Of a stretch of 64,000 nt of DNA, positions 26,301 through 33,452 are shown one piece after another. The DNA is from Lacticaseibacillus daqingensis (lineage in GTDB: Bacteria > Bacillota > Bacilli > Lactobacillales > Lactobacillaceae): contig NZ_RHOH01000005.1 of NCBI RefSeq assembly GCF_003946115.1, positions 1 through 64,000 on the forward strand. Direction: 5' to 3'. Numbering within the stretch: the stretch's first letter is position 1; every line of letters begins with the position of its first letter. The notes beneath the pieces were generated by a model. That model saw only the letters and a list, made by a program, of their open reading frames with translations, was not told where the DNA came from and ran no database searches. A program made the position numbers and the translations under genes.

Positions 26301-26407
26301 GCATCATCAGTCACGTCACCGAGCTGCGCGAGGGCATCCCGGATCAGCTACAAGTGATCGCCGACGGGAACGGGGAAAGTCACCTCCAAGCGGTCCACCG
26401 CGATTAG
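23312..26407 (+). CDS. sbcC: Exonuclease subunit SbcC
   Basis: SbcC is the Rad50-like SMC ATPase partner of SbcD. In 1031 residues: N-terminal Walker A GKTGSGKTTIFD (about 34-45), two long Ala/Gln-rich coiled coils (about 190-500 and 540-840), the zinc hook CPVC near residue 516 between them, and the C-terminal signature LSGGESF with Walker B and D-loop DEGFGSLD. The coils are unusually rich in Ala and Thr, as expected from the GC-rich codon pool. The start overlaps the sbcD stop; the alternative ATG is one codon later. Confidence 0.96.
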   Translation: MMQLLRLDLQNFGPYRDATVDFTAFAETPLFLISGKTGSGKTTIFDALVFALYGTTTGDDRSGREMRASFAAPSEPTRVTLTFAHGGKQYVIWREPDQVLAKKRGGGTTSVPMHVSLSEQVEGREVNEWTKVRDVAPRIEGLLHLDADQFRQMILLPQGKFRQFLDAKSDDKEALLRHLFGTALFKRWQDNLRAIARQKQAAVKKQAERLDTLAGQFAFDGATPDASVPMPDRLAVMHDRLTALEATVTAAAAELTAAAAAYAQAEAAAQAGDRLHQAFADRASAAAALAELAATAPARAAQQAQLTQLQWVQQHVAVADQLTTQEQALASLAKRVTTATQALTAATAAATAAEETQARLAAAAPAHDEAVKRRDRLQGLRPQLEQVAELTAALEAANQAVTTTAAKVAAATAAEAKGQAAQTANAAAQAAVADHAEEAAAATAKLAALTPRFEQWQAGARERSQLTRQQTTAAAALATATAAAETAQTHYATLRDARLSQQIAVLAAQLSPGAACPVCGSETHPHPAVASNAAPAVSDTALEAADAARQEAQITLAQAQATAERLAAQAQTLTASQIALTTQLTGAADGDVAAVMAVAKQAADHLTELVAQEQAARTRLMTAATALATTQQKLAQAVTDATAAAHAATVTQASLAGQQAAAQKALPPDAPALEVLAAEIQQLTAEDDAYRKAVDEARVALTAAQADAVQARTQLADLTAQQQTATAQHQTAQAAFVAALTAQFGTPDTARFDALRAQLDQQAELSAALTAAKTQQDQQTALLDRANAAIGTQEAPDLAALAAAKAAAAAAQATAQTAHANATHELATNRKLVTTIETEYAANQTAMDEAVGLESLFQVVTGNNPAKLSLERYVLRAYLQRVLEVSNTRLKTLSAGRYIFTLHQEPGSHRNDSGLEIDIYDDQIGATRSVHTLSGGESFIAALALALALGEVIQQESGGVSIDALFVDEGFGSLDSASLTIAMTALESLEGQSRMIGIISHVTELREGIPDQLQVIADGNGESHLQAVHRD

Positions 26408-26512
26408 CAATTAACGATTCCATGTGCTAACAGTCCCAAAATGTGGTATAACTAACTTGTCGCGAGAGTCATCGTGCCCTCACGCTAATTCATTCATGAA
26501 GAGGCGAGAAAC

Positions 26513-26656
26513 ATGGCAGGAAAACTCAGTAAGCAAGAACGCAAGGCGCTGATTCAAGAAGCAGAAAAGAAGCGCGCTGAGCACCCAGTTAAGAAGACCG
26601 AGTCAGGGTTTGCTACAATCGACAAAGAAGCCGAGAAGCTCGAAAGTGAACACTAA
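26513..26656 (+). CDS. Small charged protein, 47 residues
   Basis: An open frame MAGKLSKQERKALIQEAEKK... ending LESEH, too rich in Lys and Glu to be an accident: GAGGCGAG lies upstream, a promoter with extended -10 TG-G-TATAAC is at 26444-26452 and a terminator follows. It is predicted to be one or two helices, soluble. I do not recognise the family and the function is unknown. Confidence 0.7.
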   Translation: MAGKLSKQERKALIQEAEKKRAEHPVKKTESGFATIDKEAEKLESEH

Positions 26657-26670
26657 TCTGATGGTCTGTC

Positions 26671-26697
26671 GACGTCCAGCGATGGGCGTCTTTTTTT
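26671..26697 (+). terminator. Terminator after the 47-residue gene
   Basis: GACGTCC pairs with GGGCGTC (one G-U), loop AGCGAT, followed by seven T. Confidence 0.85.
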
Positions 26698-26868
26698 GCG
26701 CTTGAATTGTCAAGCTAAGTGGCACATCTCTGACCAGAGGACTTCTGACGAAGATTTCCATCCGAACAGATTGTGTGGTCGAATTTTGGTTGTTAATCGC
26801 GCGCCACCATTTTTACTCATGTAATTGCCATGAGGGGTGCCAGTCCATCGCGAGCAATCGGCTGACAC

Positions 26869-26897
26869 AAAACCCCTCACGCGATGGTCGTGAGGGG
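26869..26897 (-). terminator. Terminator of the XRE-membrane regulator gene
   Basis: Minus strand CCCCTCACG/CGTGAGGGG stem followed by TTTTG. Between this and 26697 I see no gene or RNA. Confidence 0.75.
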
Positions 26898-26911
26898 GCG
26901 GGAATGTGATA

Positions 26912-27670
26912 TCAGACTGTTTTTTGCAGGCGCTTGATGAACCAGTGTCCGATCAGCTCAACCACCGCGATGATAAGTGCCAAGCCAGCGAGAATTGCCA
27001 GCTCGATGGCGCGCATCTTGGGCGTTTCAACAAAGCCGGTGGCATCCGTGTGGCGCGTCAGAATAAACGCGGCCAGGCTGATAAACACAAGTGTCAGCGC
27101 GCCATTGGTGAACCAGAGTGCTTTGGATTTCATTGGGATCAACCTCCTTGTGAGCTGGTGCTGGTACCATTCGCAGCTCATCTCACTGGTGAGAAGTGCG
27201 CCGGCGAGGCTGTAAGCGAACTGCAGGGGCCATTCCATCTCAAAAATGTTCCCCCATGAAAAAGCAAGCATTGAAGCCCCGAGGCTTAAGGTGGTCAAGG
27301 TAACGGGGCGGCTGGCGACATGGTGGCGTTGGGCAAGCCACACGCCGGCTAAGCCGATGATCACGGCGTCTTCGAGCAGTAGTGTGGTGCCGCTTGTTGC
27401 AATGCTGAGACGCATGCAGACAAGGATCGCCAAAACTGGCACGACCGAACCGAATGGGGTCGATGCGCGCGTCTCGGTAGGACGCCCGAGCAGGTAATCG
27501 GTGGTGACGTCCAATTCGGCGGCAAGCCGCGCCAGGGTCTCGAGGTTGGGGAGGTTGCGGCCGGTTTCCCAACTCGAGACCGTTTGACGGGAGACGAATA
27601 AGCGTTCTGCCAGCGCTTGCTGGGTGAGCGCGACGTCCAGTCGTGATTGCTTCAATCGTTGTTCAAACAT
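26912..27670 (-). CDS. XRE regulator fused to a membrane domain
   Basis: A 252-residue protein with an XRE helix-turn-helix at residues 5-58 (LTQQALAERLFVSRQTVSSW) followed by five or six hydrophobic segments (about 75-245). This is the plan of a membrane-bound one-component regulator: the DNA-binding head is cytosolic and the membrane part may sense the envelope or tether the protein. The ATG at 27670 has GGAGGT 6 bases upstream. It is one of three such fusions within 6 kb. A near-palindrome (27831-27847) lies upstream and recurs before the related gene at 32931. Confidence 0.83.
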   Translation of the reverse strand: MFEQRLKQSRLDVALTQQALAERLFVSRQTVSSWETGRNLPNLETLARLAAELDVTTDYLLGRPTETRASTPFGSVVPVLAILVCMRLSIATSGTTLLLEDAVIIGLAGVWLAQRHHVASRPVTLTTLSLGASMLAFSWGNIFEMEWPLQFAYSLAGALLTSEMSCEWYQHQLTRRLIPMKSKALWFTNGALTLVFISLAAFILTRHTDATGFVETPKMRAIELAILAGLALIIAVVELIGHWFIKRLQKTV

Positions 27671-27830
27671 GGTTGACCTCCAAAGCGTACAGTCGCCAGC
27701 TCGATTCGTCACGCTAGCCTCTCTAGCACGCGGTTATCACGGGCGTCAGACGCGCGCGCCCAGCCCCATCATACTGCTTTTTTGCGAGCGAAGCTGCCAT
27801 TAACGCGGGGGCATTCCGAATGACGCGACG

Positions 27831-27847
27831 ATTATTGCCCGGGAAAT
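27831..27847. repeat. 17-bp near-palindrome, copy 1
   Basis: ATTATTGCCCGGGAAAT, centred on CCCGGG, identical to 33020-33036. Both copies lie upstream of minus-strand XRE-membrane regulator genes (161 and 89 bp from their starts). Possible shared operator or promoter element. Confidence 0.6.
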
Positions 27848-27919
27848 CATCGTGCGGTTGCTTTGCGCACGCAATGCGACCCAGACCTAGCCTCTGCTTG
27901 CGAGCTAAGCCTCATCGGG

Positions 27920-29245
27920 TCACTGGCGCAAGATGACCACCACGTCGATCAACCATAACACGAGCGCGGTGGTTCCTGCGATCACCAACGAGACACCGGC
28001 CGTTGTGGCCAGCTGCATGTTGTTGGCAATGCCCGCTTTGCGGCAAGCCAGAACTACGAGACCGTAGAGGCTCGAATCGCTCAGTCCGGCGGCAAGCAAA
28101 AGTACGATCAGCTGCAAGCCACTTTCGATCCCGCGCTCTTGAATCAGCTGGCCGCGAGTGAAGCCAAGCAGGGACAGCTGGGCCAGGTTTGGTTTCTGCA
28201 CGGCCCCCTTCAACATGGCCACCGAAACGATGTTGGCGATCACCAGGATCAAAGGGGCACCAATGTAGGCGAGGAAGGCGACCCAGACGTTGGGGAAACT
28301 GATGGCCGCGGTATCTGCCATGCCGAACAGCAACGCGTACAGGCCGATGATCAGCGTTTGCACCACGAGAACGGGGACGAGGGTGGTCGCCGTCCGTTCG
28401 CCATCGGCCGCGACCTGCCACCCGGCCGTGCGCGCGCCCCCTTGAGGCAGCCAGCGCGTGGCTTTCGTGACCATATTCAGCAGCCACGTGAGCAACGCGC
28501 GCCCGCCGAGCACCTGAAGCAAAACGAGGCAGATCAGCGCAAAATAAAGTGGCTGAATGAAGTGTAGCGCCAGCGCCTGCGTTGAGTGGTGCGGCTGCGG
28601 TGCGAACAGGATGGCGCCGACACAGGCCAGTAGCCCGATCCCGGCCAGCGTCAGACGCACCATTGGTCCGCGGACAGGGGCCGTTTTTGCCGTCAGTTGA
28701 AAGCGGCGCAGGGCCTGCTTAGTGCGAAGCAGGCCGATGATGAAACAGGTCAGTGTCATCAGCAGACCGGTTGCCACGAAGCCTTGAGGGGAAAAGTGAA
28801 AGGCGACGGTTGGTAGCATCGCCGCCCCGATTTTGACTTGGAGCAGGTGGTACAGCGACGGGAGAGTTTGCAAGGCGAGCAGATCACCCACCAGGCTGCT
28901 GATGAGGCCGGTCAGGCCGAGCTGAACGGCCACTAGGACGGCGATCTGGGTGGGCGTGGCGCCTGTGATCAGCCAGAGCGCATACTCAGCCCTGAGCGCC
29001 TGGATCACGCTGCGAATGAGTCCGCCGAGCACGAAGAATAGCGTGATGCTCCCGAACACCAGCGGCATGATGAACAGCGGCGTGGGGTCTTCCGCCAGCG
29101 TCAGCCCGGTGGCAAGCGCCTGCTGAATGGAAAGAATGCCAGTCAGGCAAAAGCCGATCAGCCAGCCCGCGACCAGAAACACAAAGCTTGCGGTGAGCCA
29201 CACCCGGCAAGACGCGCGAAATTGGGACAACCCGAGTCTGATCAT
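27920..29245 (-). CDS. FtsX-type ABC transporter permease
   Basis: A 441-residue membrane protein with about ten hydrophobic segments arranged in two sets, resembling FtsX/MacB-BceB type permeases without the large extracellular loop of MacB. Its ATG (29245) overlaps the stop of the ATPase gene in a 4-base ATGA, so the two form one transporter. Such transporters often remove or sense antimicrobial peptides; here the operon starts with an XRE-membrane regulator, which is consistent with but does not prove such a role. Confidence 0.8.
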   Translation of the reverse strand: MIRLGLSQFRASCRVWLTASFVFLVAGWLIGFCLTGILSIQQALATGLTLAEDPTPLFIMPLVFGSITLFFVLGGLIRSVIQALRAEYALWLITGATPTQIAVLVAVQLGLTGLISSLVGDLLALQTLPSLYHLLQVKIGAAMLPTVAFHFSPQGFVATGLLMTLTCFIIGLLRTKQALRRFQLTAKTAPVRGPMVRLTLAGIGLLACVGAILFAPQPHHSTQALALHFIQPLYFALICLVLLQVLGGRALLTWLLNMVTKATRWLPQGGARTAGWQVAADGERTATTLVPVLVVQTLIIGLYALLFGMADTAAISFPNVWVAFLAYIGAPLILVIANIVSVAMLKGAVQKPNLAQLSLLGFTRGQLIQERGIESGLQLIVLLLAAGLSDSSLYGLVVLACRKAGIANNMQLATTAGVSLVIAGTTALVLWLIDVVVILRQ

Positions 29246-29979
29246 GGGCGCACCTGCTCGGCGGACTGCATCGCCTCAAACAGGCGTCGCTCGGTGGGTC
29301 GCGTGTCGATTGCCGCGATCCGACCGTCCCGGAGGATCAGTGTCCGGTCGGTTTTGGCGGCTTGGGCAATGTCGTGGGTCACCATCACGACGCATGCGCC
29401 TGATACCGCCAGCGCGCGCAGCTTGTCGAAAATAATGGCGCGCGACAGGGAATCGAGGGCCCCGGTCGGCTCGTCGGCGAAAATCAGCTTGGCCTTTGTC
29501 ATCAAAGCGCGCGCGATCGCGACTTTTTGCTGTTCCCCGCCTGACAGCGCGGCGGGACGCTGGTGCAAGTCCGCCTTGAAGCGCAGTTCAGCCATGAGGC
29601 GCTGAACCGCTTGAACGTTGATCGGATGATGGCTGAGGCGCAGCGGCAGGACGATGTTTTCCAACACCGACAGGGCGGGCAACAGGTTGTACGACTGAAA
29701 GATGTAACTGAGCGTAGTGCGCCGCAACAGGGCGAGTTGCTTGGCGGACAGTGCGCTGAGCGGTTGTCCGTTGATCAAAATGGTGCCGGCTGTCAGTGCG
29801 GTCAGCCCCGACAGGCAGCGCAGCAGGGTGGTTTTGCCCGACCCAGAGGGGCCGAGAATGCTGACGAATTCACCGGGGGCTGCGGTGAATTCGATCCCGC
29901 GTAGGATGGGCAACGGTGCAGCCTGGCCGCCCGGCGCGATGGTTTTGCTGATGCGGTGCGCTTCAATAATTGCGGTCAC
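29242..29979 (-). CDS. ABC transporter ATP-binding protein (MacB/LolD type)
   Basis: A 245-residue ATPase with Walker A LGPSGSGKTTLL (about residue 39), Q-loop FQSYNLLP, signature LSGGEQQKVAIARAL (about 140), Walker B LIFADEPTGALD and switch His in MVTHD. The ADEPTGALD form is typical of the LolD/MacB/BceA group that pairs with FtsX-type permeases, as found next door. GTG at 29979 is chosen: GGAGG lies 7 bases before it, whereas the upstream TTG overlaps that site. Confidence 0.92.
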   Translation of the reverse strand: MTAIIEAHRISKTIAPGGQAAPLPILRGIEFTAAPGEFVSILGPSGSGKTTLLRCLSGLTALTAGTILINGQPLSALSAKQLALLRRTTLSYIFQSYNLLPALSVLENIVLPLRLSHHPINVQAVQRLMAELRFKADLHQRPAALSGGEQQKVAIARALMTKAKLIFADEPTGALDSLSRAIIFDKLRALAVSGACVVMVTHDIAQAAKTDRTLILRDGRIAAIDTRPTERRLFEAMQSAEQVRP

Positions 29980-30002
29980 CGTGATTACCTCCAAAAGGCA
30001 GC

Positions 30003-30551
30003 TTATTTCGCTTGCTCTCTTGGCACGACTTCATAGAAGATTGCGTTGACGTTGTACCGGTAGTAGGCCTTCAGGATCCGCCACATGTAGCGGGTCATTT
30101 TCCAAAGTAACGGCATAATAAGGCAGGCAAAGGCAGTCAGACCTAAGCCACCGAGCGCCCGCCAGAACGTGAGCGCGCGGATGCCGGTGACGGCCTGCCA
30201 GATGACAACGCCTGGGCCGATGAAGCAGGCCCCCGCAGCCCCCCAGAAGGCGAGCTGAATTGAGATCAATGCGACTGCGACGATCCAAAAGAAGAGAAAG
30301 TTGAAGGTCAGGCTCCCGAACAACGCAAAAAAGTTGAACTTGTGAACCACAATGCGGTCTTCACCAAAAAAGTAGGCGACGTCGACCTGAAACAGATCTG
30401 CCAGATCCTGCACGGCCTTAAGGGGTGGGGTGTGCTTGTCGCTTTCCCACCGCGCGACCGTCTGCTGGGTGACGAATAATTTGTCCGCCACATCATTTTG
30501 CGTCAACTGCAATGCCTCGCGTTTTTGGCGAATTCGTTTGCCGATAGTCAT
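30003..30551 (-). CDS. XRE regulator fused to a membrane domain, first gene of the ABC operon
   Basis: A 182-residue protein with an N-terminal XRE helix-turn-helix (LTQNDVADKLFVTQQTVARW, about 16-35) and three or four hydrophobic segments (about 75-160). It ends 23 bases before the ATPase gene, so regulator, ATPase and permease form one operon. The ATG at 30551 has AGGGAAAG upstream; a TTG 6 codons earlier is less well placed. Likely it controls the transporter in response to a membrane signal, which is inference. Confidence 0.82.
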   Translation of the reverse strand: MTIGKRIRQKREALQLTQNDVADKLFVTQQTVARWESDKHTPPLKAVQDLADLFQVDVAYFFGEDRIVVHKFNFFALFGSLTFNFLFFWIVAVALISIQLAFWGAAGACFIGPGVVIWQAVTGIRALTFWRALGGLGLTAFACLIMPLLWKMTRYMWRILKAYYRYNVNAIFYEVVPREQAK

Positions 30552-30821
30552 CGTGTTCTTTCCCTTCAATGGACCCTTTTAGTAAGCCACGCGCAGTCGA
30601 GTAAAGCTAACAATTTATTTGATCGGTGCGGTTGTAGCGGGTGTTTTAGCTAGCACCATTATTCGCCGATCGCAGCCAGATGGCAATCGGGTGGGGGCGC
30701 ATCTACTGGCCTAAACGCAACTATTTTCTGCTTGAACAGGTCACGCACCGCCCAAACGCGGCCCACATAGGGGGCGTAATTGGGCGATAAGGCGTGTTGG
30801 CTGTTCAACGCACGCAAAGCC

Positions 30822-30850
30822 TTGACAGCGACCCGTCGTCGGTTTAATAT
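30822..30850 (+). promoter_or_regulatory. Promoter of the small XRE gene
   Basis: Consensus -35 TTGACA (30822-30827), 17-bp spacer, -10 TAATAT (30845-30850). The rest of the 343-bp gap back to 30551 shows no gene; a 73-codon frame on the minus strand has no ribosome binding site. Confidence 0.9.
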
Positions 30851-30882
30851 GAAGCTAACTTCATACGAAGCGAACTTCATAT
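30851..30882 (+). promoter_or_regulatory. Tandem operator of the small XRE regulator
   Basis: Two head-to-tail 16-bp units, GAAGCTAACTTCATAC and GAAGCGAACTTCATAT, directly after the -10 box. Each contains the inverted repeat GAAG-N4-CTTC. The position over the transcript start and next to the XRE gene points to autorepression. Confidence 0.8.
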
Positions 30883-30894
30883 TTGGAGGTGCCG

Positions 30895-31125
30895 ATGAAA
30901 ACCAAGGTCAAGGAATTTCGCAAGGCGGCTGGCCTGACGCAGGCGCAGCTGGCTGAGCGCGTGCACGTTTCGGCGCGCACGATCATCTCGATTGAGAAGG
31001 AGCAGTACAGTCCGAGTCTCATGCTGGCTTACCGGCTGGCGCTAGTTTTCGGCCAAAGCGTGGAGACGCTGTGCTGCTTGGCGCTGAACAAGCGATTGGA
31101 GGATGAGGAGAATGCGGATCTATAA
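30895..31125 (+). CDS. Small XRE-family regulator
   Basis: A 76-residue Cro/C1-type DNA-binding protein, with the helix-turn-helix LTQAQLAERVHVSARTIISIE (about 14-34) and IEKEQYSPSLMLAYRLA typical of the YozG/YgzD-like stand-alone XRE proteins. GGAGGTG lies 6 bases before the ATG. The next gene starts 14 bases before this stop, with its ribosome binding site inside this gene. Such a pair (small XRE plus membrane protein) is common in Gram-positives. A tandem operator over the promoter suggests autoregulation. Confidence 0.9.
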   Translation: MKTKVKEFRKAAGLTQAQLAERVHVSARTIISIEKEQYSPSLMLAYRLALVFGQSVETLCCLALNKRLEDEENADL

Positions 31126-31543
31126 CAAGCGCGGCTTACTGATGGGCATCGGGTTACTTTTGATGGGCGGGCTCGACGTCTACCTGAACCTGACCGGCCC
31201 CGCAACTGATTGGCCGACCGCCGTCAAGGATTGGGGCGTGGTGATCGTCTGCATGCTGGCAGGGGGCGTCATGATGAGACGCGCCTTTTCACGCCGGGCC
31301 GCGCATGCGGACCGCGTTGACGACCGCGATGAGCGCAACCAGCTGGTACGGCTCAAATCCAACGACCGTACGCTGAAGTTGTTGCTCGCGGTATTAGTGG
31401 TGGTGAGCCTGCTGACACTGGTGGCAACACACGGCACGGCCTCGGCTGAAACGCGCGGGCTACTGACCGGGATGGCACTGACCGTGGGGCTGACGTTTTG
31501 GCTCTGGCTGGGCAGCTCGTTGTATTACGAGCACAAACTTTAA
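31112..31543 (+). CDS. Membrane protein co-transcribed with the XRE regulator
   Basis: A 143-residue protein with four hydrophobic segments in two pairs (about 10-28, 40-57, 90-108, 115-135) separated by a charged stretch RVDDRDERNQLVRLKSNDRT in the middle. That central acidic-basic loop resembles the DUF2178-like membrane partners of small XRE regulators, but the assignment is tentative. GAGGAG precedes the ATG. Translation is coupled to the XRE gene by a 14-base overlap. Confidence 0.72.
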   Translation: MRIYNKRGLLMGIGLLLMGGLDVYLNLTGPATDWPTAVKDWGVVIVCMLAGGVMMRRAFSRRAAHADRVDDRDERNQLVRLKSNDRTLKLLLAVLVVVSLLTLVATHGTASAETRGLLTGMALTVGLTFWLWLGSSLYYEHKL

Positions 31544-31815
31544 TTTGGGTGCGCAGTTGGCGGCCATGAGCGGTATCATAGGGGCGGTTGAAAACGGACG
31601 CTGGATGACATGTCGCAGGGGATGAGTCGATCCATTGACCGGCATGGTGGCGCGCGTCGATTCTAGTGGTGAAAGGCGTTCGGTCAGCCAGCGAAACGAG
31701 TGCACACTTGCCCCACTCAGTGTTGCGGCAGCGGTGGGCGATTGATAGACCTGATGATTGATGGAATGACGCCGCGCGTGTGTCACGTGCGGCGGCCTTA
31801 GCGGGAGGTGGCGTG

Positions 31816-32151
31816 ATGCGCCGGTATCGGGTATTGCTCTGGGGCCAAGTTGGCCTGAGTCTGTTGATTTCTTTGGGGTTAATGGCGGTAGCGCCTCGCA
31901 CCATCGCGATGCATATCGATGACCTGGGCATCACCGATGCGATCGGGGGGCCGGCAGGCTTGCTGCTGATGCCGGCACTCATGGCCGTTATCGCGGCCAT
32001 CTGCGATGTTGTGGCGGCCCACCAACGCCGCCGGCAGGGACTGACGACACTGCCGAGCCTGCTTTACGCCGAGTGGCAGTTTCTTGGCTTGCTGGCGGTG
32101 TGTCTGGTCGTTTTGACCCTCGTGCAGCTGACGCAGATCGGCTGGCTGTAA
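31816..32151 (+). CDS. Small membrane protein, DUF1648-like
   Basis: A 111-residue protein with three hydrophobic segments. The stretch APRTIAMHIDDLGITDAIGG followed by a hydrophobic LLLMPAL resembles the DUF1648 pattern (P-x-H-x-x-x-x-G-x-x-D), found in regulators and immunity-like membrane proteins; the similarity is by eye. GGGAGG lies 7 bases before the ATG (a GTG one codon earlier is possible). The 272 bases upstream contain short inverted repeats but no recognisable gene or RNA. Confidence 0.62.
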   Translation: MRRYRVLLWGQVGLSLLISLGLMAVAPRTIAMHIDDLGITDAIGGPAGLLLMPALMAVIAAICDVVAAHQRRRQGLTTLPSLLYAEWQFLGLLAVCLVVLTLVQLTQIGWL

Positions 32152-32155
32152 AGCA

Positions 32156-32202
32156 AAAACCGAAGTGGCGTCGCCGGGAATGGCGCGCTACTTCGGTTTT
32201 TT
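32156..32202. terminator. Bidirectional terminator
   Basis: AAAACCGAAGTGGCG pairs with CGCTACTTCGGTTTT. It ends the DUF1648-like gene on + and overlaps the stop codon of the convergent 47-residue gene on -. Confidence 0.85.
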
Positions 32203-32331
32203 CGTGGTGGCATCGGTTGGCGGAAAAACGATTTCGGTGGTGCTGCCGTCCTTGCCGTGCATCAGCAGGCTGCCCAGGCCCTGCGCGAAGGCCTTGATCT
32301 GACGGAGCACCACGTCTTGCTCTTCCTGCAT
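32188..32331 (-). CDS. Small protein coupled to an XRE-membrane regulator, 47 residues
   Basis: A 47-codon frame beginning MQEEQDVVLRQIKAF and ending ATTKKPK. It starts 3 bases after the TAA of the regulator gene (TAAGCGATG), so it should be translated by re-initiation. The N-terminal half is an amphipathic helix; the middle GKDGSTTEIVFPP looks like a beta hairpin. Its stop lies inside the terminator stem. Family unknown; the coupling is the main evidence that it is real. Confidence 0.55.
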   Translation of the reverse strand: MQEEQDVVLRQIKAFAQGLGSLLMHGKDGSTTEIVFPPTDATTKKPK

Positions 32332-32334
32332 CGC

Positions 32335-32931
32335 TTATGCCTTGCGCGTCTTGCCGCGCCACCACAGGCCAGCGAGCCCGAGCACGATGGCGGCGGTGAT
32401 GCCCCAGAACCAGCCCGTCAGACCGATAGTGGCCCACAGTCCACCGATGACGGTGCCACCCAGCAGGGCCACCAGCTGATGCCCACGCGTGAGGAGCCAG
32501 CGGGTCGTGGTTTGCCGGTAGCGGGCCTGGGCCAGCAGGCTGACGGCGATGCTGACCAGCAGCACCGCGAGCAGTCCCAGCTGGGTCAGGTGGCCCATCG
32601 CGCTACCAGGCCAGTTTAGGGCAAAGGCCGCGATGATCCCCACGATCATCAGCGTGCTGAGCTGGGTGCCCCAGTACAGCAGCCGGGCGTTTTGCCGCTC
32701 CTGTTCCTTGTGTTTGGCATCATTCATCATTCGAACATCTCCCTTGAGTAATTGGTCGAGGGAGAGCGTTAGTGTGTCTGCGAGTAACACAACACTGGCG
32801 AGATCCGGGTAGCTGCGACCCACCTCCCAGTTCGAGATGGTTTGCCGGGTCACGTGCAGCTGTTCGGCCAGCTGTGCCTGCGTGAGATGCTGCGCTTTGC
32901 GCGCCTGTTGAAGTTGCTCACCGATACTCAT
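32335..32931 (-). CDS. XRE regulator fused to a four-helix membrane domain
   Basis: A 198-residue protein: XRE helix-turn-helix at residues 5-58 (LTQAQLAEQLHVTRQTISNW, then EVGRSYPDLASVVLLAD) and four hydrophobic segments at about 85-105, 115-135, 150-168 and 173-190. Same plan as the genes at 26912 and 30003; this type is widespread in lactobacilli. The start (MSIGEQL) has no strong ribosome binding site (GAGGGATCGAAC). The 17-bp near-palindrome lies 89 bp upstream. Confidence 0.85.
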   Translation of the reverse strand: MSIGEQLQQARKAQHLTQAQLAEQLHVTRQTISNWEVGRSYPDLASVVLLADTLTLSLDQLLKGDVRMMNDAKHKEQERQNARLLYWGTQLSTLMIVGIIAAFALNWPGSAMGHLTQLGLLAVLLVSIAVSLLAQARYRQTTTRWLLTRGHQLVALLGGTVIGGLWATIGLTGWFWGITAAIVLGLAGLWWRGKTRKA

Positions 32932-33019
32932 GTTCGATCCCTCACCATCACTTTAGGCGCTTACTTCAGATTCTACTAGCAAATGGCCGTGGCATCACGC
33001 CAAGAATCGGCGCATTGGC

Positions 33020-33036
33020 ATTATTGCCCGGGAAAT
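33020..33036. repeat. 17-bp near-palindrome, copy 2
   Basis: ATTATTGCCCGGGAAAT, identical to 27831-27847, upstream of the XRE-membrane gene that starts at 32931. The surrounding bases differ, so only this block is conserved. Confidence 0.6.
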
Positions 33037-33132
33037 ATTGACCAAACCGGCCAGAATGCCCAGCCTCCGCCTAAAGTCCCTTGCTCGAAACCGGCTTGGG
33101 CGTTACAGTGACAGTGTATTGGAGGGATCATC

Positions 33133-33408
33133 ATGACAAAATTTGATCGCACCGCATTCTCGACGGAAGTCGCCCGTTTGCAGGCGCTCTCGACCACCAC
33201 GGCGGCGGAACGCCTCGTGCTGGACCAGGTGGCCCGCGCGCTGGCCAGCGGCGCCGCGGACGACCGGTGCCTGATGTTGCTCCGTCAGGGACTGGACCCG
33301 CTGGCGGTGAAGCAGGCGCTGTCGCAACCCGTTGGCGCCTGGTTTGCCACGACGGCGCCATATCAGCTTGGCACACGCCATCGCGGGCTGGGGCTCGCGC
33401 TGCTATAA
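33133..33408 (+). CDS. Hypothetical helical protein, 91 residues
   Basis: A small soluble protein, predicted almost wholly helical (MTKFDRTAFSTEVARLQALS...), with GGAGGG 7 bases before the ATG. The size and helicity recall bacteriocin immunity proteins, but I see no family signature and no bacteriocin gene nearby, so I leave it unassigned. Its last codons contain the extended -10 (TG-C-TATAAT, 33401-33409) of the next gene. Confidence 0.6.
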   Translation: MTKFDRTAFSTEVARLQALSTTTAAERLVLDQVARALASGAADDRCLMLLRQGLDPLAVKQALSQPVGAWFATTAPYQLGTRHRGLGLALL

Positions 33409-33452
33409 TGGGCGAAGGAAACGACAAGCCCGATACGCTGGGAGGAAAACAA

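Noticed and set aside
30659-30880. 73-codon frame on the minus strand upstream of the small XRE gene
   Set aside because: It starts within the operator, has no ribosome binding site and lies opposite a consensus promoter.
31544-31815. Possible structured RNA in the gap before the DUF1648-like gene
   Set aside because: Short inverted repeats such as GCCGC/GCGGC and GAGTG/CACTC exist, but no promoter-terminator pair or known RNA core was found.
33368-33409. TTGGCA and TATAAT as a pair before the MazG-like gene
   Set aside because: The spacing is 30 bp, far from 17; only the extended -10 is credible.
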